Assembly: GCA_012932295.1 (NCBI GenBank)
Contig: JAAONU010000105.1
Span: forward strand, 182,138-246,137
Source of the DNA: Cyclina sinensis
Lineage: Eukaryota; Mollusca; Bivalvia; Venerida; Veneridae
Length of the DNA stretch: 64,000 nt
Direction of reading: 5' to 3'
The position numbers and the translations under genes are program-made. Below the pieces are notes generated by a model. It worked only from the letters and a program-made list of their open reading frames with translations. It had not been told where the DNA came from and did no database searches. Positions 56,635 through 64,000 of this stretch are shown piece by piece. Each line of letters opens with the position of its first letter. The stretch's first letter is position 1.

Positions 56635-58118
56635 GTGTCGCCCTTTCGAAGAAACGGCGATACATAGGGATCGCTTTGTCCGTCGGTCCGTCACGAAAAT
56701 TTAACGTTGGCTATAACTTTGCCATTTCTAAACATTATCTTATCAAACTTTCAAATTGTATTGCTTATGACAACAGGGTCGGGATGATGCCAAAATCTTT
56801 AGGTCAAGGTCACATTTGACAAAGTTATGGCCCTTTTTGTACTTGGATTTTGTTATGAAAACTTCAGGTTGGCAATAACTTTGCCATTTCTTAACATTTC
56901 ATCATCAAACTTTCAAATTATATTGCTTACGACAACAGAATTGTGATGATGCCAAAATCTGTAGGTCAGGGTCACAATTGACAGAGTTAAGCCCCTTTTT
57001 GTACTTGGATTTTGTCATGAAAACTTAACATTGGCTACAACTATGCCATTTCTTAATATTTCTTCATCAAACTTTCCAATTGTAATACTTAGAATTGTAT
57101 CACTTAAGACAACACCATTTCTCAAGGGCAGATAACCCTCAAATGTATTTTTGCAATGTTATGCCCCTTTTTCAAGTTAAAATCTCTTGGTTAACCTTTT
57201 TCTTTATGTCCATGTCTCAAAAAGTATCAAAGATATTCCATTCAAACTTGGAATACTTGATCACCAGCAAAACCCCTGTAAAGATTGTTGGTACCCATGT
57301 CCCTGGGGTCACATTTAGCCCCACCCCGAGGGGTCACTTGATTTTGCTTATACTTATATATAGGAAAAAAACTTCTTAAGCGTAGAAATAAGAAATTAAC
57401 TGACAAGAGATGGGTAAGTACTCCCCCCGAACCGTCCCCTCTGCATGGGGAACCGCCCCCCTCCCCCATCTTTTTTAGACCCCCCTCCCTTGCCATCCAT
57501 CCTCAACCCCCTCCCTCCCCTCCCCGCCCCCTCAGTTTTTTTTGTCATTCCCCCCGGCCCAGATTTTTTTGTTTTTGTTTTTAGTACATAGGTACATGAC
57601 TGCCACCCCCCAACCAGTCACTCCCCCGCCCCCCGGCCCAATTTTTTTGATACATAGGTACTTGACTCCCCATCCACCCCCATCCCCAAACCTGTCCCCC
57701 CACTTTGCCACCCCCAGGGTCAGATTTTTTTTATTACATAGGTACTTGACTGCCATCCCCACAAACCAGTCACTCCCCCCTCCCCTCCGGCCCAATTTTT
57801 CTTTTTTCAATACATAGGTACTTGACTCCCCATCCACCCCCAAACCTGTCCCCCCTCCAACAGGGGCTTTTTTTTCATCTTCTATGACTACGTACTTGCC
57901 CTCCCCCACTCAATTTTTTTTCAATTGGGCCTCTTTTTTAACTTGGCTTGTAATTAATTATCCAGCACTGAGAAAAGTGTAGCATGCTGTCTGTGGACAG
58001 GTCTTTATGTACTTTGACTAGCATGCTGTCTTTTCCAGCAGGCTCTTGTTTACCTTTTCAGTTATTCTCACAGAGTACTCAAGGGCGACACAAGTGTTCA
58101 ACTGAACACCCATCTAGT
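56635..58118 (+). mobile_element. Helitron/Helentron-like non-autonomous element with 162-bp core
   Basis: The 5' end (TTGTGTCGCCCTT, from about 56633) is the inverse of AAGGGCGACACAA at 58081-58093. A CGCC...GGCG stem lies at the 5' end. At the 3' end is the perfect hairpin GTGTTC-AACT-GAACAC (58094-58109), then CCAT, CTAG (58114-58117) and T. TTGGCTATAACTTTGCCATT-like units recur near 56707, 56869 and 57031 (162 bp). A module shared with the 29355 array follows (near 57295-57355), then a C-rich low-complexity block. No Rep/helicase is encoded, so it would need a partner to move. Confidence 0.7.
57421..57910. repeat. C-rich low-complexity block with ~80-bp periodicity
   Basis: Runs of C and T alternate around TACATAGGTAC-like words (near 57587, 57651, 57736 and 57814). 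It lies within the Helitron-like element. On the minus strand it is G-rich, and the open frames there, rich in Gly, are composition artefacts. Confidence 0.8.
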
Positions 58119-58119
58119 A

Positions 58120-58935
58120 TATGTATTAAGTGTTGTTTATGTACAGTATGTATATGTTCATGTGTTTAATGTGATTGTGAATATTGTCTGATTATGTCTA
58201 TTGTCTGATTATGTCTGTTGAAGGGATTTATATGTATCTAGTAACTTTGTTTGTAAAATTAATTATGTGCATGTTTATTTATGTATATATTGTTGTGTTA
58301 AAGTTTGTCCATATACAAAGTATATTTATGTATAGGCATATTAGGTAATTGTTTTTACATGTTTTTTGTATATTATTTTATTTCCAAAATAAAAGTCATT
58401 ACAATTTCAAGCCTTTTGTACGTTTACCTTTAAGAATAACGAATACATATAGTGTATGTGTATGGTAATCGACAACTATTTAGCAAGGTGTGACAAATAA
58501 TCAGTCAAATGTGTTGATTAAAATTTAGACTGTAATGTAAAGGATGACCATCTATTATCTAAAAAAACTTGTTCTTTATCCCCAAACAAATCTATAAGCA
58601 AAACTTATAGTATTAATATTCATATAAGTACTATTATTTTTTGTTGTTGTTTTGTTTGATTAAGTGGGGAAAAAGTCAGCTGAGTCAAATTGTGAACAAA
58701 ATTTTATTTCAGATATATCACAGCAAAAAATACATACTCGTATGACAGCAAATGTTCTTTTCTTTTCTAAGATGCATTAAAAACACCCCGGGATGGAAGC
58801 CTATAAATAATTGTGTAGTAAAAATATTTATTGGATGGTCCGTTTTGTCCCTGGAGCCTTAAATGAGGCTCTGTTGTGATTAAGTAATAGATTCAGATAG
58901 ATTTGATCTGTTGAACTCAGAGAGCGGCATTTTTT
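58120..58935. other. Non-coding stretch
   Basis: AT-rich; an AATAAA lies near 58389. No exon recognised. Confidence 0.35.
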
Positions 58936-60208
58936 CTATGAACTTCAATTTGGTAGGTAGTGGTAGTTGGCAGTTGGATATTCCAATAACCAACTACCAA
59001 CTAGTTGGTGGGTTGGTAATTCGTATTACCCAAATATTTAATAGCTGTAGCAGATAATTAAATCCAATATGTTCTAACATACGTACTCTTTTCTGAAAAG
59101 AGAATGAAGCAGGCGACCTAGTAACTTATTCGTGTGAATCCCCAACTACCTACCAGAGGGCAGTTGGTTATTCAAACTTTGCATGTATTCCCATCAAAAT
59201 ACGACACTAATGTACACCCACAAAATTCTCTGTTCATTCACTCAGTTGGTTATTCGCTTGAAACCCCAACTACCTTCCAGTAGGTCGTTGGTTATTCAGA
59301 TTTTTCGTGTATGTCTATCAAGATAAAAATCATACACCCGGAATAAATGTAAGATATATTTGACAGGACAGATATATTATGTAATACGTTAACACATAAT
59401 TCTCCATTCATTCACAAGGGGACTCAATTGATTATTCGCTTGAATCTCCAATAACCATCCAGTAGGGTAGTTGGTTATTCAGATTTTGCATGCATATTTC
59501 TCAAAATAAAATTATACATCCGGAATAAATGTAAGATATAACACAAGCTAGATGTATTATGAATAATGTACCACCGAAATTCTCTGTTCATTCACCAGGG
59601 GACTCAGTTGGTTATTCGCTTGCATCCCCAACTACCTTCCAGTAGGTAGTTGGTTATTCAGATTTTGCATGTATATCTTTCAAAATGAAAATTATACACC
59701 TGGAATGAATGTAAGATATATACAACAAAATAAATGTATTATGCAATATTGTACCAGGAAATTCTCTGTTCATTCAACAGGGGACTCAGATGGTTATTCG
59801 CTAGATTCCCCAACTACCTTCCAGTTGGTAGTTGGTTATTCAGATTTTGATTGTATATCTTTTAAAATAAAAAATATACAGCCGGAATAAATGTAATACA
59901 TACACGAAAAATCTGAATAACCAACGACCGACTGGAAGGTAGCTGGGGATTCAAGCGAATAACCAACTGAGTCTCCTGGTGAATAAACAGAGAATTTCGT
60001 GGTACAATATTGCATAATACATCTATCCTGTTGTTTGTTTATATCTTACATTTATTCCGGATGTATAATTTCTATTTTGAGAGACATGCATGCAAAATCT
60101 GAATAACCAACTACCTTCTGGAAGGTAGTTGGGGATTCAAGCGAATGACCAACTAAGTCCCCTGGTGAATGAACAGAGAATTTTTGGTACAATATTGCAT
60201 TATAATTA

Positions 60209-61714
60209 CTAACGGAAAAATATAACTGTGCATACTTCAAGGTATAGAATTTTTTTTAATATTAGGAATAGTAACATAAAACTTTGCAAATTAGCCAATC
60301 AACGTTTTATTTCTAACAATCAATACAAACACTTCATGATGTAAAACAATTTTTACAGTAACAAGGCGCAGAAGTTGACAGGTATGAAATCTGATTTCAC
60401 AAGGTCAGTATCGTGTGTGGCCTCCATTGGCGTTCAAGCAAGCACGGCAGCGACGAGGCATAGAGGCAACTAAGTTGGCGATAACTGCCTGTGGAATGGT
60501 GTTCCAGATGTTGACCAATGTCTGCGCTAGTTGGTCCAGCGTGAGAGGTTGGTTACGTCTTTGACGGAGGCGTCTCTTCATCTCATCCCAAACGTGCTCA
60601 ATTGTGAAAGATCTGGTGAAACAGCGGGCCAGGGTAAGACACTCACGTTTTGCTGAGCCAGAAACCCGGTAACTACACGTGCTACATGTGGCCGAGCGTT
60701 GTCTTGTTGAAACGTCATGTTACGCCCTTGAGTTGAAGAAATGGCAGCACGTGGGGTATGACAATCTCATCTCTGTAACGAACACCCGTTAAATTGCCAC
60801 GGACAATTACAAGCTGGGTCCTGCCTTGAGATGAGATACCTCCCCAAACCATTATCGACCCACCACCACCAAAACGTTGACGTTGAAAAACACAGGGATC
60901 CAAGTAACGTTCTCCGCGACGCCTGTATACACGAACTCGTCCGTCCGAACTTTCTAAGTGAAACCGCGACTCGTCAGTAAACAGAACATTATTCCAATAT
61001 GCTCTTGGAAGCCTTAGATACTGTCTGCACCACTGACGTCGACGTTGTCGATGACGTAAGAGAAGAGTAGGACGTATCGCAGGACGTCGTGGAGTAATGC
61101 TGTGCTCTCTTAATCGGTTTCTAACAGTTCGTCCACTGATAGGTCTCAAGCCAGGAATTGTTCGTGCTGTTAATGTGGCCGGTTGAAATCGATTCCGTAG
61201 GTGTGTAAGCCGGATATAATTGTCTTGACGGATTGACGTCACACGTGGACGCCCTGGACGTGGTAGATCACGGACGTTGCCACGTTGCTGAAATCGTCGC
61301 CAAAGTGCTGATATGGTGTTTCGGTGAACACCAAAACGCTGCGCAACCGCATTTTGAGCAATGCCTGCTTGGAGCATACCGACGGCACGTAGGCGATCAT
61401 TTTCTGAGATGCGTGGCATTGTCTTCAAAGACTTAAAATCCAAATTAAGGTGTTTTTCTGAACTGCTGGGTAGCTCACTATAATTTGACGGTTAAAATAA
61501 CTCGAAACAGCATGTACAAGGATGTTAACATAAAGAAACACGTAAAAAGCGCGACCGTTACGGGCTATACATTTTGCACGTGCAACTCGCGAAAAGCAGT
61601 ATTATTGAAACAAGATTACCTTGTGAATTACACAAAAGAAATCTGCTAAAATAATTTTATACCTAATAAAAGATATTAAGTATTTTAGTGTGCACAGTTA
61701 TTTTTTTCCGTCAG
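60209..61714 (-). mobile_element. Tc1/mariner element, nearly full length
   Basis: Imperfect terminal inverted repeats of about 27 bp (left CTAACGGAAAAATATAACTG, right the inverse of CTGACGGAAAAAAATAACTG) are bordered by TA at 60207-60208 and 61715-61716, the Tc1 target duplication. The 1,506-bp element contains one transposase frame on the minus strand. It is inserted in the right half of the foldback-like element, so it is younger than that element. Confidence 0.92.
60405..61419 (-). pseudogene. Tc1-like DD34E transposase, two frameshifts
   Basis: The frame starts MPRISENDRLRAVGMLQAGI, with a first HTH (NAVAQRFGVHRNTISALWRR), the GRPR AT-hook-like motif, a second HTH region, the first Asp in LFTDESRFHLES and the glycine-rich QRFGGGGSIMVWGG. 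Near 60722 a one-base loss breaks the frame just before the second Asp (TFQQDNARPHVA). A second one-base loss near 60602 removes a base in the SPDLS-IEHVWDE segment with the catalytic Glu. The C-terminus (CRACLNANGGHTRY) ends at 60405. With both bases counted the length would be about 338 residues, normal for the family. The copy cannot make transposase as it stands. Confidence 0.93.
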
Positions 61715-62209
61715 TATACATCTATTTTGTTGTATATATCTTACATTTATTCCGGGTGTATAATTTTTATTTTGGAAGATATACACGCAAAATCTAAATT
61801 ACAAACTACCAACTGGAAGGTAGTTGGGGATTCAAGCGAATAACCAACTGAGTCCAAAAATGCATATAGCTAGAAGGGAGTGTTACCATGTTGTAGATTA
61901 CATCTAACTAGTTATATATTTGTTTGTTACAGTTACATTAGTGTCGTATTTTGATGGGAATACATGCAAAGTTTGAATAACCAACTGCCCTCTGGTAGGT
62001 AGTTGGGGATTCACACGAATAAGTTACTAGGGCCTGCTTCATTCTCTTTTCAGAAAAGAGTACGGTATGTTAGAACATATTGGATTTAATTATCTGCTAC
62101 AGCTATTAAATATTTGGATAATACGAATTACCAACCACCAACTAGTTGGTAGTTGGTTATTGGAATATCCAACTGCCAACTACCAACTACCTACCAAATT
62201 GACGTTCAT

Positions 62210-64000
62210 TATGAAATAAAGAGATTCTTTAAATGGCTTATAAGATATACCTTTTATTCTTACCTTTAAGAGATGTTAGAGAACATGTGAATTGGATATC
62301 GATTGGTATTGAATTGCAAACCTTCGCAGCATTGTAACAAAAGGGGTTGTTTACCATAATTAATATTTGTTCGGTGTTAGGGTATAACTATGTCATTATG
62401 TGAAGCAGATCTTAGATTGTGAGAGTTATATTGCTGGAAAATGTCAAAATTACAGAGATATATGAAGGTGCTAGGCTGTTGCAAGCTTTATAAATAAGAC
62501 AAAATGAATCGTACAGTAAGCTTTGCAAATCTTCTTTAAGCTCCAAATAAAGAAACTGCGTTCATTGTTTCATTCGTGCGTCCATTCCATATTATTGTTT
62601 GTTCCTTTCTTGAGTACATTTTTATATTCTTATAGTATATTTTCCATTTGTTATCTATTTTGTTTATTGTCCTGTAAAAGCAAACAAAACACACGAAATC
62701 AGCCATTTATTAAATATTTCAGTCAAATTAACATTTAAAATCAATGACATATCATTTTTAAATTTTGATAATACATTAACTTCTGTGTTCTAATAACAAG
62801 ATATCGAATCTAATAACAAGATATCGAATCTAATAACAAGATATCGAATCTAATAACAAGATATCTAATAACAACAATGTCAAGTGCACTCTGAAATGCC
62901 AAAGACTTAGGATACCACAGATTCGAAACTCCTTTATAAGCCCAAGGAATACACTGTTTAATCATACGGCAAGTCAACATTTCGTCCAAAAACTAAATAA
63001 CCTGTAAAAATTCTAACTAGAAGTCAAAAGCATATTATAAAGAGACCATCTCAGAATAAAAGACAAATGTTTTAATGTTGAAGAAATACTGATTAGTCAA
63101 GAGGCAGATATGCTAATACATTTCAAACATTCCTTACCACACAAGTCTTTTCTACTTTGCATAAAACTTTATCATTTCTGGTTCGATTTTGATAGGTAAG
63201 ATATCATTTTGTAGACAAATGGTTGCTTTACTGCATTACGCAATTCATTTTCATCATAATTAAATAGGGTTTTTTTTTTAGATATTTGAGGTATAAAACA
63301 AACGAAATTTTACGAGATCTTATCCAGCTGCCATGGGATTTTGTGAGATTTACACAAGTAGCCAATCTGTGGTATTTTAGGCCTTTTGTAATACATAATA
63401 TTCTCGAATTAGCACAAATCCAAATTTAGCAAAAGTTTATTTATATTTATTTTAACTAAAACCAACATCAGTGTAGACTAGTGCTTGGTAAATGTTTATA
63501 ACATCAATGTACTAGGATTTATTAATATAGTGTATAAACCAGAGTGGCCCTGTGACGTCATCTCTGAACAATTTGAACTATTAAGTAACAAAATTGGCAG
63601 CTATTTGCCAGAAACGCATATTCTTGGAAACTAAATAATAAAACTTACCTATTCAAATCAAATGTGAGGCGTAAAGTTTTTTTGTCTAGAAAAATAAAAA
63701 TTATATTAAATGAAAGCTTGGGAAATGTAGGTTACTTCATGAGAATATGATTCTTCAAGAAAAAAAAGAAAAAAAATCCCAACACTTTGGCTGTAAAAAG
63801 GAAGCCAACGGTTCGCCGATAAGGGACGCAACTCTCAAAAGAAACGCCGAATAAGCAGAAGTCTTTCGATAGCAAAGACGCTCTGTTGTTGAGCCTCAAA
63901 ACATTCATATTACCGACGTAAGTCTTTAGCACACCCTAAAACCAAGCTTACCAGTTCAGTTTGAAAAAATCAGGGTTTCTCTAAATTACAGGATGTGCCA
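62210..64000. other. Non-coding stretch
   Basis: No gene recognised on either strand except the short tandem repeat listed separately. Confidence 0.4.
62791..62866 (+). repeat. 20-bp tandem repeat, about 4 copies
   Basis: TAATAACAAGATATCGAATC is repeated without visible change; the last copy is shortened. Confidence 0.95.

Larger units (their letters stand above)
58938..62209. mobile_element. Foldback-like palindromic element with subterminal tandem repeats
   Basis: The outer 270 bp at the left (58938-59215, ATGAACTTCAATTTGG...) and right (61935-62209) are collinear inverted copies. Inside, units of about 181 bp carrying TTGGTTATTCGCTT and CCCAACTACCTTCCAG recur near 59246, 59428, 59608 and 59790 on the left and in inverse orientation on the right (from 59915). 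The centre of symmetry is near 59900. A 1.5-kb Tc1 copy is inserted in the right half. A possible TATGAA duplication (58937-58942 and 62210-62215) flanks it, though part of it overlaps the palindrome. Without the Tc1 the element is about 1.76 kb and non-coding, in the style of Foldback/Galileo elements. Confidence 0.8.

Noticed and set aside
57242..57909. Gly-rich or Pro-rich open frames
   Set aside because: They arise from C/T-rich low-complexity sequence inside the Helitron-like element.

Overview
This window is animal nuclear DNA, most likely from a bivalve mollusc. The evidence is AT-rich sequence, GT-AG introns, sparse short exons and a very high load of tandem arrays, tRNA-derived SINEs, MITEs and hairpin-ended (Helitron/Helentron-like) elements of a style familiar from clams and scallops. 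The species cannot be fixed from the sequence. There are no bacterial operons, no CRISPR arrays and no unambiguous functional tRNA or rRNA genes.

Two host genes can be modelled with every splice phase agreeing. One is a five-exon gene for a 163-residue secreted eight-cysteine protein (10852-14757, +). The other is a three-exon Golgi-type carbohydrate sulfotransferase of 380 residues (21334-27380, +). Their introns are loaded with mobile DNA.

A third gene-like unit on the minus strand (50593 down to 40532) has eight exons resembling the ALS2CR8/CARF-MULE family of metazoan transposon-derived genes. Its splice sites are good, but it needs two single-base frameshift corrections. Two exons resembling the C-terminus of a ubiquitin-specific protease follow it (39530-38836, -). 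Other degraded coding remnants are a DDE integrase-like gene (33664-34461, -), a Tc1 fragment (9187-9558, +), a LINE reverse transcriptase tail (51003-51963, +) and a second MULE-type fragment (56110-56612, +).

The rest is repeat biology. (1) A 1.8-kb minisatellite of about 40 copies of 44/45 bp (18689-20490) has a unit homologous to the 3' tail of a tRNA-derived SINE that stands alone at 16677-16893. (2) Several elements share one layout: a 5' hairpin, subterminal inverted repeats, a tandem core of 145-165 bp, a 3' hairpin and a CTTGTT or CTAG|T end (5061, 12094, 24479, 30188, 31162, 31863, 46429, 56635). (3) A 1.9-kb element with 480-bp inverted termini and a 5-bp target duplication sits at 48048-49938. 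(4) A foldback-like palindromic element (58938-62209) contains a nested Tc1 copy. (5) Two copies of a 430-bp TTAA-flanked MITE occur, one in an intron of the sulfotransferase and one in an intron of the ALS2CR8-MULE unit. Long stretches between these features show no convincing gene.
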